Shown here piece after piece: positions 1 to 8,617 of a DNA stretch of 47,062 nucleotides. This stretch comes from Thiohalospira halophila DSM 15071 (GTDB lineage: Bacteria > Pseudomonadota > Gammaproteobacteria > Thiohalospirales > Thiohalospiraceae): assembly GCF_900112605.1 (NCBI RefSeq), contig NZ_FOMJ01000011.1:1-47062 (forward strand), in the 5' to 3' direction. How positions within the stretch are numbered: the first letter of the stretch is position 1; each line of letters starts with the position of its first letter. The notes beneath the pieces are model-generated. The model worked only from the letters and a program-made list of their open reading frames with translations. It made no database searches and was not told where the DNA came from. The translations under genes were made by a program, and so were the position numbers.

Positions 1-241
1 GCTCGTTCATGGCCGCCGTCTCCACGACCGCCGCGAACTTGTCTCGGCTGCTCCAGCCTTCGGGACCACCGGCATCGGCATCCGGGACGCAGGTCCCTTG
101 GGCTCGAGCCTCGTTACGCCACTTGTACAGCGTGCCCAGGGCAATGCCTTCCTGCTCGGCCACCGTCTGCGGACTCAGGTTGTGGGGCGGCAACATCTTG
201 GCCACTACAGCCTCACGCCGCTCCCGGGAATATCGTGCCAC
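1..241 (-). CDS. IS transposase subunit A, N-terminal part (cut by window edge)
   Basis: The reverse strand encodes an open frame from a GTG at 241 that runs off the left edge, about 80 codons visible. The product starts VARYSRERREAVVAKMLPP and contains a helix-turn-helix of the kind found in IS3-type OrfA proteins (TVAEQEGIALGTLYKW), followed by the segment SSRDKFAAVVETAAMNE that recurs in this transposase group. An in-frame TGA lies one codon upstream of the GTG, and an AGGAG sits 6 bases before it, which fixes the start. The protein would bind the element's terminal repeats, with a DDE integrase domain encoded farther left outside the window. It flanks the AT-rich island and may mark how that island arrived. 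Whether the element is intact cannot be judged. Confidence 0.8.
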   Translation of the reverse strand, partial: MARYSRERREAVVAKMLPPHNLSPQTVAEQEGIALGTLYKWRNEARAQGTCVPDADAGGPEGWSSRDKFAAVVETAAMNE

Positions 242-314
242 TCGTCACTCCTATCGCCCCGGCTTTTCTAAGAACATCCTACCTCACGAGGCGACAACTA
301 GTCTGAGGGCCAGG

Positions 315-336
315 GGCCCCAAAAGATCTAGGGGCC
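315..336 (-). other. Small hairpin at the 3' end of the AT-rich operon
   Basis: GGCCCC at 315-320 and GGGGCC at 331-336 form a 6-bp inverted repeat around a 10-base loop. The element overlaps the stop codon (TAG at 330-328) of the last gene of the island. In the minus-strand transcript the loop holds the T-run, and no T-run follows the stem, so it is not a canonical intrinsic terminator. It may act as a 3' end hairpin or lie near the junction with the insertion sequence. Confidence 0.3.
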
Positions 337-1035
337 ATTACTCAATACCCTATCAGAAACCACAGACCGGGCCCCTTCTCCGCATGCCCAACCATCTTGA
401 TATTGTTTTAGCTTACTGAGCATGCGCTCAAGACGGCTAGCCAAATTGGATTGGACAGCCAACGGCGTAGATTCTTGGCCATTTTCAGCACGGCCTGCAT
501 TACGACTGTTCGCCCAACAAAAGTTGGAAACTTCATCCTCGATAACGTCAAGCTCTTGGGCAATTTCGGAATACACATTGTAGTCTATTAATCGCACCAA
601 AAAGAGCCTATTGGAAATCTTGCCCTTCTCATATTGAAAATCTTGCAAAAATAGATCATAATTGCTTGCGGAACCACTTGTGGGCGCGTACTTTTCTAGT
701 TCCGGTATGGAATCAATCTCCTCCATAGCCCCAAAAATAAACTCCACAAGCGGCTCAAAACACATTGGAAATATCACCGTTCTAACCCAAAACTGGTCTC
801 TCACCGATATTCCTCGATCGACATTGCGACGCTGTCTTTCAACACGCATGCGCCACAGATTCACGGCTAGCACCGCAACCGAAACAACTGCTCCAATAAC
901 AGAAACGACTCCTGAAGTTCCTAGCGAAGAGAGGACTTCCGCTCCTGCTTCAGCCGAACCTGAATCTTGTTCAGCCGCTGACGCACACCAGCTTATGCCC
1001 CAAAGAAAGGTCACATAATAAACCTTACCAATCAA
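328..1035 (-). CDS. Membrane-anchored protein of unknown function, third gene of AT-rich operon
   Basis: A 235-residue protein that I cannot assign to a named family. Residues 1-20 look like a signal peptide or first membrane segment (ending CASAAEQ). A second hydrophobic segment spans about residues 42-61 and is followed at once by a basic stretch (RMRVERQRR), which places the remaining C-terminal ~170 residues in the cytoplasm. That part is probably helical and rich in charged residues. Translation starts at a TTG whose bases overlap the TGA of the upstream gene (TTGA), with AGGGGG 5 bases before it, so it is translationally coupled. Base composition is much AT-richer than the rest of the window. 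From position it could be the membrane output component of the ATPase/STAS-like pair; that role is inference. Confidence 0.75.
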   Translation of the reverse strand: MIGKVYYVTFLWGISWCASAAEQDSGSAEAGAEVLSSLGTSGVVSVIGAVVSVAVLAVNLWRMRVERQRRNVDRGISVRDQFWVRTVIFPMCFEPLVEFIFGAMEEIDSIPELEKYAPTSGSASNYDLFLQDFQYEKGKISNRLFLVRLIDYNVYSEIAQELDVIEDEVSNFCWANSRNAGRAENGQESTPLAVQSNLASRLERMLSKLKQYQDGWACGEGARSVVSDRVLSNGP

Positions 1036-1364
1036 AGCAACCCCCTGCGCTCAAACAAAGCCCTCGAAATATAAGATTCTATCTTAGGGCGAAAGTGGCC
1101 TGGGGCATAAAATTCAAACTTTCTCAAAAAGCTGTCTTTGCTTCCAGCATGCCGGATGCTATCGCCGAAAAGACCGAGAAAAAAGGAGCTATTTATGGAG
1201 TAAGTATCGTCCGGAATGACGACTTTAACCTTTTTACTCTCATCCCTATCAATATCTTCCAGTTTTACTGCCTCCCGAACCTTCTTCCCCCTCTCCCGTC
1301 CCGCGAAAACCGGGCCGCCATGATTCTTCAAATCGATCTCGACTGTTAATTCATTAGCACTCAT
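1032..1364 (-). CDS. STAS-like domain protein (DUF4325-like)
   Basis: A 110-residue single-domain protein. Residues about 20-90 fit the STAS-like DUF4325 pattern: a helix GRERGKKVREAV, a strand KVKVVIPDD, then the phrase INSSFFLGLFG, equivalent to the usual 'S-F-x-x-x-L-F-G' after the strand, and a final FLRKFEF strand. DUF4325 proteins are often encoded beside GHKL-type ATPases, an arrangement reminiscent of anti-sigma factor / antagonist pairs such as SpoIIAB-SpoIIAA. Its ATG overlaps the TGA of the upstream ATPase gene (ATGA at 1364-1361), and its own stop overlaps the start of the membrane-protein gene. The likely job is as protein partner or substrate of the ATPase. The family call rests on pattern recognition only. 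Confidence 0.65.
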   Translation of the reverse strand: MSANELTVEIDLKNHGGPVFAGRERGKKVREAVKLEDIDRDESKKVKVVIPDDTYSINSSFFLGLFGDSIRHAGSKDSFLRKFEFYAPGHFRPKIESYISRALFERRGLL

Positions 1365-2671
1365 ATTGATTCTCTCTCTGAGCCAGAGTAAACCATCGGA
1401 AACTTGATGCTTATTATGCTCCCAGGAAAATTAATATTCTTCATTGTTGATATATAATTCTTATCAGGTTCTTGCGTGAGATCATTCCTTTCATTGAACG
1501 CAATCACGCTTCGACCATGTGCATCTTCTTTCATCCTATACTTTCCATCAAAATAGATATGAGTACTTCCTGACACCAAGGCCATTTTTGCGGAACTGGA
1601 GCTAGAACCCTCTTTCATGCATTCTTCATGCAGATTCTGGAAGACTTCGATCAGCTCTACCGTACCTTGCCCTCTATCCGAACGCTTATCTTCGTGTTTA
1701 CTACTAACGTGGCCTTGCAGGGAAACTAAGGTCAAAAGATCGGAGACCTTCCAATCACGCCCTAAAAACCCTTTCTTCTCATGTTCCTCGATATACGGTT
1801 TAACCTCTTGCCAAGATACGCTAGCCTCATCAAGCTCTAAAAAACTCCTAGAAAAAGTTTTCCCAAGATTAAAAATAGTGATTTCGCAAATATGGTCAGG
1901 ATGATTTTTATCTAAGTACCCATAAATCGCCCAGTCATGTTCGCCTCCATGTTCAACAGCGTTCTTAATAATCTCGCCGGTGTACTCGGAAAGGCGCTGC
2001 TTCGCCCCCGGGGCCAACATTGTTCCATGGTCTTTTAGGCAGTCATTTATATGATCAACAAATTCAGTCCCAACTCTTTCAATATAGTCGGAGTCTTTCG
2101 GATTCAAATCATTATCGAACTTGCGGCCTGTCCTGCTGAACACCCTAAGGTCGCTTTCTTCTTTTTGCGGCAGGCGCTCGTGCTGCAAGTCCAAAGTTTT
2201 TACTATTCCCACACCCTTAATAAACCTCTTTAAATTTTTATCATCCGGGTAATGACCATAAAACTTGGTTTTTTTCCGTTTAAACGAACTTCCAGTTTTT
2301 ATCTCTTTTGCCACTCTATCGAGAACTGCCTCGGCCGCAAGATCAACTTCTTGCATTCTACTATGATCGATGGTTATTTCTCGCACACTATTACTGATAT
2401 ATTCATTCGCTAGCTCATAAACTACCTCAAGAGACTTCTCGGGGTTATCAATTATAGAAAACACTGGCGGCACTTTTATATTTATATCGCTTTTCGAACC
2501 GCGCTTTCTTTGTCGGTCAGGATCATAAAACCTATCTAGTATTCTTGGCTTTCTGGAAAGGTTCCGTCTCCGTTTTTGCCGCTTTTTCTTGTTTTCTTTT
2601 CTCCATTCTTTTTTAAGGGCCTTGTACCTTTTTATAGATAAGAGCCTATCTGGCCATCCCTCTTTTTTCAT
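1361..2671 (-). CDS. GHKL/histidine-kinase-like ATPase with N-terminal STAS-like region
   Basis: A 436-residue soluble protein and first gene of the AT-rich operon. Residues 1-60 are extremely basic (many KKRQKRRR-type runs). Residues about 75-165 resemble a STAS-like fold (REITIDHSRMQEVDLAAEAV). Residues about 220-345 hold a GHKL ATP-binding domain: N-box EYTGEIIKNAVEHG with Glu233, Asn237 and His241; a G1-like IFNLGKTF around residue 268 in which the usual Asp of DxG is Asn; and a G2-like DRGQGT near 332-337. The last 80 residues lack a familiar motif. No phospho-acceptor His box or receiver domain is present, so it is not an ordinary sensor kinase. It more likely acts as an anti-sigma-like kinase or ATP-gated switch on its STAS-like neighbour. 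Start ATG 2671 follows a GGAAGAGG. Confidence 0.7.
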   Translation of the reverse strand: MKKEGWPDRLLSIKRYKALKKEWRKENKKKRQKRRRNLSRKPRILDRFYDPDRQRKRGSKSDINIKVPPVFSIIDNPEKSLEVVYELANEYISNSVREITIDHSRMQEVDLAAEAVLDRVAKEIKTGSSFKRKKTKFYGHYPDDKNLKRFIKGVGIVKTLDLQHERLPQKEESDLRVFSRTGRKFDNDLNPKDSDYIERVGTEFVDHINDCLKDHGTMLAPGAKQRLSEYTGEIIKNAVEHGGEHDWAIYGYLDKNHPDHICEITIFNLGKTFSRSFLELDEASVSWQEVKPYIEEHEKKGFLGRDWKVSDLLTLVSLQGHVSSKHEDKRSDRGQGTVELIEVFQNLHEECMKEGSSSSSAKMALVSGSTHIYFDGKYRMKEDAHGRSVIAFNERNDLTQEPDKNYISTMKNINFPGSIISIKFPMVYSGSERESI

Positions 2672-2699
2672 CTTTGCCTCTTCCAGGAGAAAAACTCAG

Positions 2700-2747
2700 C
2701 ATTTAATAATATATCCATTCAGACCCTAAGGAAGACATTATTAAATG
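2700..2747. promoter_or_regulatory. 11-bp perfect inverted repeat upstream of AT-rich operon (promoter/operator candidate)
   Basis: CATTTAATAAT at 2700-2710 is the exact reverse complement of ATTATTAAATG at 2737-2747, with 26 bases between. The pair lies 29-76 bases upstream of the ATPase start (2671, minus strand) in a very AT-rich stretch that also contains TATATT-like -10 candidates on the minus strand. The spacing suits two sites for a dimeric regulator covering the operon promoter. No regulator gene is visible in the island, so the binding protein is unknown. The repeat itself is directly seen; its function is inferred. Confidence 0.4.
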
Positions 2748-2823
2748 TGCGATTTTTTCGCCAACGATTCGCGCTCTTGCTTTCCCATATACTATATCGC
2801 CTTATGACCAATCCGCTAGCGAT

Positions 2824-3234
2824 CTACTCTGGGCGCCGCCGCATGGCCTTCTTCTGCTTGTGCTGCTGCTTGGCCTCCTTGCGGCGCTTCTGGGAGGCGC
2901 GGCTGGGGCGGCTCGGCCGGCGGGGCTTGTCGGTATGCAGGGCGGCGCGCAGGAGTTCGCCCAGGCGCTCCCGGGCGTCGGCGCGGTTCTGCTCCTGGCT
3001 GCGGTAGTTCTGCGCCTTGATGACGATGGTGCCGTCCCGGGTGATCCGGTGGTCGCGGTAGTGGAGCAGGCGCTGGCGGGCCTCCTCCGGGAGGGAGGAG
3101 GCGTGGATGTCGAAGCGCAGCTGGATGGCGGTGGCCACCTTGTTGACGTTCTGCCCGCCCGGGCCGCTGGCGCGGATGGGGTGGTACTCGATCTCCTCCT
3201 CGGGGATGTGGAGGCGGCGGTTGATCTCGAGCAC
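2824..3234 (-). CDS. arfB: Alternative ribosome-rescue factor / peptidyl-tRNA hydrolase ArfB
   Basis: A 136-residue protein matching ArfB (YaeJ), a codon-independent release factor homologue that frees ribosomes stalled on truncated mRNA. The catalytic GGQ lies at residues 26-28 within SGPGGQNVNKV. The rest of the RF-1 type hydrolase domain follows (TAIQLRFDI, ITRDGTIVIKAQNYRSQEQNR). The C-terminal tail is strongly basic (RRPSRPSRASQKRRKEAK), as expected for the segment that enters the empty mRNA channel. The GTG start at 3234 has GAGGGG just upstream and lies 9 bases after the dehydrogenase stop, so it is probably the last gene of the speA-led run. Base composition drops abruptly after its stop, at the border of the island. 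Confidence 0.93.
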   Translation of the reverse strand: MLEINRRLHIPEEEIEYHPIRASGPGGQNVNKVATAIQLRFDIHASSLPEEARQRLLHYRDHRITRDGTIVIKAQNYRSQEQNRADARERLGELLRAALHTDKPRRPSRPSRASQKRRKEAKQQHKQKKAMRRRPE

Positions 3235-3243
3235 GTCGCCCCC

Positions 3244-4107
3244 TCAGCCGGGGCGGTAGGCGGTGATCAGGGCGGAGTAGTCGTCCTCGGCGTGGCCGGC
3301 CTCGGCGGTGGCGGCCAGGGCCTGCTCCACCGGGGCCAGCAGCGCCGGGTCGATGCCCTGCTCGGTGGCGGCGGCCCGCATGAGGCGGACATCCTTGAGC
3401 AGGTGGGCGACGGGGAAGTTGGGGTCGCCGAAGCGGCCCTCCTGCATGCGGCCGACCTTCTTGTCGAAGGTGGGGGCATAGAGGGCGGAGTCGCGCAGCA
3501 CGCCCATGAACATCGCCGGGTCCACCCCCTCGGCCTCGGTATAGCTCAGGGCGAAGGCGAAGGCGCTGGTGAGGCTGGCGATGAGCTGGTTCATGGCGAG
3601 CTTGAGTGCCGCCGCCGAGCCCACCGGGCCGACGTGGCGCAGGTCCTCGCCGAAGGCGGCGAGCAGCGGCCCGGCCGCCTCGGCCTGGGCGCTGGTCCCG
3701 CCGAACATGAGGATGAGGGTCCCGGCCTTCGCCTCGGGGATGGAGCCGAGCACCGGGCACTCCATGAACTCGCCGCCGGCCGCCTCGACCTCGGCGCCGA
3801 TGGCCCGGGCCTGGTCGGGGCCGATGGTGGCCATGTTCACCACCCGGCGACCGGCCAGCGCGGCACGGGCCTCCGGGTCGTCCAGGAGGGTGGCGCGCAG
3901 GGCGTCGGCATTGGCGACCATGGTGACCACCCAGTCGGCCGCCGCTACGGCCTCGGTGGCGCTGGTAGCCACCGTGGCGCCGTCCTCGGCCAGGGCGGCG
4001 GCGCGCTCGGGGGTGCGATTGTAGACGTGGACCTCGTGGCCGCACGCCAGCAGGCGGCGGGCGAGCGGGGCGCCCATGAGACCGGTGCCGATGACGGCGG
4101 TGCGCAT
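3244..4107 (-). CDS. NAD(P)-dependent beta-hydroxyacid dehydrogenase (HIBADH/glyoxylate reductase family)
   Basis: A 287-residue cytoplasmic oxidoreductase. The N-terminal Rossmann fold begins at once with the dinucleotide motif VIGTGLMGAPLA (residues 5-16). The substrate-binding signature, usually D-x-P-V-S-G, appears as ECPVLGSIPEAKAGTL near residue 115. The catalytic Lys is in AALKLAMNQL near residue 168, and the C-terminal helical domain has the family's F-D-K-K-V-G-R-M and F-P-V-A-H-L-L-K-D-V segments. The divergent PVLGS motif argues against a true 3-hydroxyisobutyrate dehydrogenase and nearer to glyoxylate/succinic-semialdehyde reductase-like members. The exact substrate is not predictable. 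An AGGAGG precedes the ATG. It lies between a tail-anchored protein and arfB in the same direction. Confidence 0.88.
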   Translation of the reverse strand: MRTAVIGTGLMGAPLARRLLACGHEVHVYNRTPERAAALAEDGATVATSATEAVAAADWVVTMVANADALRATLLDDPEARAALAGRRVVNMATIGPDQARAIGAEVEAAGGEFMECPVLGSIPEAKAGTLILMFGGTSAQAEAAGPLLAAFGEDLRHVGPVGSAAALKLAMNQLIASLTSAFAFALSYTEAEGVDPAMFMGVLRDSALYAPTFDKKVGRMQEGRFGDPNFPVAHLLKDVRLMRAAATEQGIDPALLAPVEQALAATAEAGHAEDDYSALITAYRPG

Positions 4108-4139
4108 GCTGCCTCCTCGGGGATGGTGCGGTTCGGGCG

Positions 4140-4649
4140 CTAGCCCAGCATGGCCAGCACCAGGCTGATGATGAAGAAGGCGGCGGCGACGGCCATGAGG
4201 ATGTACTGCATGCCGTGGCAGTTGGAGAGCTGGTGCTTGCAGGCGGCGACCTCGCTCTTCAGCCGGGCGATGCCGCCGTCGGCCTCCTGCTTCTCGCGCT
4301 TGAGGCGGTTGGTCTCCTCGCGCTGGGTACGCAGCTGCTCGGTGAGCTCCTCGATACGCTGCTGGCCGAAGTCGCCGGCGGAGCGACGCGCCTCGTCATA
4401 GTCGTTATCCGAGCCGAGGAAGACGAAGAAGTCGGGCTCCTCGCGATCGCTGACCCAGCGCAGGGCGTGCTCGTAGCCGCGGTACTCGGCATAGACCGCG
4501 GAGTCCTGCAGCTCCTCACCGTTGACCCGCCCCCCCAACCACGCCATCTGCTGGGCGATCTTCTCCGGGGTCCAGTCGATGGCCCTGCGGTAGGCGTCCA
4601 CGTAGGTGATCGCATCCTGCGACATGAAGGGGAGGTAGGGATTCTCCAC
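4140..4649 (-). CDS. Tail-anchored coiled-coil protein, unknown function
   Basis: A 169-residue protein not recognised as a named family. Residues 1-90 are soluble and rich in aromatic and acidic residues (SDREEPDFFVFLGSDNDYDE). Residues about 95-140 form a predicted coiled coil (RIEELTEQLRTQREETNRL), with Cys at two positions just after it. The last 22 residues are a single membrane segment (MQYILMAVAAAFFIISLVLA), giving a C-terminal anchor with the bulk in the cytoplasm. The GTG start at 4649 is supported by CGGAGG about 7 bases upstream. It lies in a tight same-strand run between a cupin gene (22-base gap) and a dehydrogenase gene (32-base gap). No specific role can be named. Confidence 0.75.
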   Translation of the reverse strand: MENPYLPFMSQDAITYVDAYRRAIDWTPEKIAQQMAWLGGRVNGEELQDSAVYAEYRGYEHALRWVSDREEPDFFVFLGSDNDYDEARRSAGDFGQQRIEELTEQLRTQREETNRLKREKQEADGGIARLKSEVAACKHQLSNCHGMQYILMAVAAAFFIISLVLAMLG

Positions 4650-4671
4650 GGCCGGCCTCCGGGGCGCTTGC

Positions 4672-4950
4672 CTAGTCGATGCGGTAGTGCTTGCGCACGT
4701 CGCGATGGATGTTCCAGTGACAACTCATGCCGTCCGGAAAGGTGACCAGATCGCCGGCCCGGATCACCACCGGCTCACCGCCGTCGGGGGTCACGGTCAC
4801 CTCGCCCTCAAGGATATAGGCCGTCTCCCGTCCGTCATAGGTCCACGGGAACTCGGAGGCCTCCTTCTCCCAGACCGGCCAGTCGTAGACGCCCAGCGCC
4901 TCCAGCCTTTCCGTATCGGGGTCGCGTTCCACCTGAATGGCGTCGGCCAT
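4672..4950 (-). CDS. Small cupin-domain protein
   Basis: A 92-residue single cupin barrel of the short (DUF861-like) type. The second cupin motif region reads TAYILEGEVTVTP, then GEPVVIRAGDLVTFPDGM and CHWNIHRDVRKHYRID, which matches G-E-x-x-V and A-G-D-x-V-x-F-P of the family. Several of these proteins are metal-independent or of unknown substrate, and the usual metal-binding His cluster is not complete here, so catalysis is uncertain. The gene has GGGAGG in front of its ATG and sits 18 bases downstream of speA, suggesting co-transcription with arginine decarboxylase. A link to polyamine metabolism is only positional. Confidence 0.82.
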   Translation of the reverse strand: MADAIQVERDPDTERLEALGVYDWPVWEKEASEFPWTYDGRETAYILEGEVTVTPDGGEPVVIRAGDLVTFPDGMSCHWNIHRDVRKHYRID

Positions 4951-4968
4951 GGCTGCCTCCCGGATGAT

Positions 4969-6864
<1,896 letters not shown>

Positions 6865-6989
6865 GGGGCCATTATGCCGGCTGGATCGGGCCGGTGCAGC
6901 CGATTCCGTTGCCGCAGGGCGCGTCCTTCGGGTAGGGTTGCCGGACTCCCGGCACCCGCCGGCCCCACCACGGCAAGACGAGGGATCCC

Positions 6990-7850
6990 ATGGCCCTGGA
7001 TGATGCGAACTGGTTCACCGAGGTCTGCGACGAGGGTGGTACCGCCTTCTCCCTGCGGATCCGCGAGAAGCTCCACGAGGAGCAGTCGGACTACCAGCAC
7101 ATCGCCATCTACGAGACCGAGACCTTCGGCCGCCTGATGGTCATCGACGGCTTCATCATGCTCACCGACCGGGACAACTTCCTCTACCACGAGATGATGA
7201 GCCACCCGGCGCTCTACACCCACCCGGCGCCGCGCCGGGTGCTCATCATCGGCGGCGGCGACTGCGGCACCCTGCGCGAGGTCCTCAAGCACCCGGAGGT
7301 GGAGCGCGCCGACCAGGTGGAGATCGACGAGCGCGTCACCCAACTGGCGGAGGAGTACTTCCCCACCCTTACCGACGCCAACGACGACGAACGCGCCGGC
7401 CTCCACTTCGGCGACGGCATCGAGTGGGTGCGCCGGTCGGAGGACAACAGCATCGATGTCATCATCGTCGACTCCACCGACCCCATCGGGCCGGCGGAGG
7501 GGCTGTTCGACGTGGCCTTCTACCAGGAGTGCGCCCGGGCCCTGAGCAGCGGCGGTATCTTCGTCCAGCAGAGCGAATCGCCCCTGTACCACACCCGGCT
7601 GCTCGGCGAGATCCACAACGGCCTGCGCGAGGCCGGCTTCCTGGACGTCCTGAGCCTGCACTTCCCCCAGCCGGTCTACCCCTCCGGCTGGTGGAGCGCA
7701 ACCATGGCGCGGACCGACGACCTCATCGGCGAGCCGCGGGAGGACGACATCCGCGACCGCCCCTTCACCACCCAGTACTACAACTACGGCACCCACATGG
7801 GCGCCCTGGCCGCGCCGGAGTTCTTCTACCGCAGCCTGAACGGCGGCTGA
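6990..7850 (+). CDS. speE: Polyamine aminopropyltransferase (spermidine synthase)
   Basis: A 286-residue cytoplasmic enzyme transferring the aminopropyl group of decarboxylated SAM to putrescine. Diagnostic segments in order are FGRLMVIDGFIMLTDRD (N-terminal beta domain end), YHEMMSHPALYTHPAP, the nucleoside-binding VLIIGGGDCGTLREVLKH, EIDERV with the ribose-binding acid, FGDGIEWV, and the catalytic DSTDPIGPAEGLF. The third Gly of the usual GGGDGG loop is Cys here, a tolerable change. GAGGGA lies 4 bases before the ATG. It diverges from speA, pairing the two polyamine genes around a shared regulatory region, and its stop is 5 bases before the K+ channel start. Confidence 0.95.
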   Translation: MALDDANWFTEVCDEGGTAFSLRIREKLHEEQSDYQHIAIYETETFGRLMVIDGFIMLTDRDNFLYHEMMSHPALYTHPAPRRVLIIGGGDCGTLREVLKHPEVERADQVEIDERVTQLAEEYFPTLTDANDDERAGLHFGDGIEWVRRSEDNSIDVIIVDSTDPIGPAEGLFDVAFYQECARALSSGGIFVQQSESPLYHTRLLGEIHNGLREAGFLDVLSLHFPQPVYPSGWWSATMARTDDLIGEPREDDIRDRPFTTQYYNYGTHMGALAAPEFFYRSLNGG

Positions 7851-7857
7851 GGCCATC

Positions 7858-8610
7858 GTGGCCGGGCTGGAACGACTCCACGCCGCCCTGAGCAACGGTC
7901 ACGGGGACACCCGGCTCTCCTGGACCAACCGGATAGTCATCGGCCTGATCATCGCCGCCTCCCTGACGGCGGTCCTGGAGACCGAGCCCGTCATCCGGGA
8001 GGCCGTTCCGACGGGGCTGTTCATCGGGCTGGAGGCCTTCTTCGTCATCGCCTTCAGCGTGGAGTACCTCCTGCGCCTGGCGGCCGTCGGGGTCGAACCG
8101 CGCTACGCCGGGATCACCGGTCGCCTGCGCTACATGGTCAGCTTCTGGGCCATCGTCGACCTGCTGGCCATCCTCCCCTCCCTGCTCCTCCTGGGCGGGC
8201 AGGAGAGCTTCCTCCTGCGGCTGGCCCGGCTTTTGCGGTTATTGCGCATCGCGCGGCTGGGCCGCTTCACCGCCGCCCTGAACGACCTCGTCGAGGCCCT
8301 GCGGGGTCGCCGCTATGAACTCCTCATCAGCGTGGCCGCCGCCGGCTTCCTGCTGCTGGTCTCCGCCTCGGTCCTCTACGTGCTCGAGGCCGAGGCCCAG
8401 CCGGAGTCCTTCGGCAGCATCCCCCGCGCCCTGTGGTGGAGCGTCGCCACCCTGACCACGGTGGGCTACGGCGACGTCTACCCGATCACCCCATTGGGCC
8501 GGATCTTTGCCGGGATCACCGCCATCGCCGGCATCGGCCTCATCGCCATGCCGGCGGGGATCATTGCCGCCGCCCTGAGCGACCTGGTGCAGCGCCGCCG
8601 GGACGGCTGA
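7858..8610 (+). CDS. Voltage-gated-type potassium channel (6TM ion transporter)
   Basis: A 250-residue integral inner-membrane protein with six transmembrane segments. S1 is near residues 22-42, S4 is the arginine-rich stretch LARLLRLLRIARLGRF near 120-135, and the pore loop carries the K+ selectivity filter TTVGYGD near residue 202, followed by the long S6 (IFAGITAIAGIGLIAMPAGI). This is the architecture of bacterial Kv-like channels (Kch/KvAP type) without a C-terminal RCK domain. The start is a GTG 7 bases after the speE stop, with TGAGG overlapping that stop as ribosome site, so it is likely co-expressed with speE. It would carry K+ across the inner membrane; gating cannot be read from sequence. 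Confidence 0.9.
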   Translation: MAGLERLHAALSNGHGDTRLSWTNRIVIGLIIAASLTAVLETEPVIREAVPTGLFIGLEAFFVIAFSVEYLLRLAAVGVEPRYAGITGRLRYMVSFWAIVDLLAILPSLLLLGGQESFLLRLARLLRLLRIARLGRFTAALNDLVEALRGRRYELLISVAAAGFLLLVSASVLYVLEAEAQPESFGSIPRALWWSVATLTTVGYGDVYPITPLGRIFAGITAIAGIGLIAMPAGIIAAALSDLVQRRRDG

Positions 8611-8617
8611 GCCCGCG

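Noticed and set aside
328-2671. Island as part of a prophage or integrative element
   Set aside because: No integrase, capsid, tail, lysis or relaxase gene and no attachment site were seen; only a transposase fragment lies at the side.
1361-2671. ATPase as an ordinary two-component sensor kinase
   Set aside because: It has no phospho-acceptor His helix, no sensor membrane segments, and no response regulator gene nearby.
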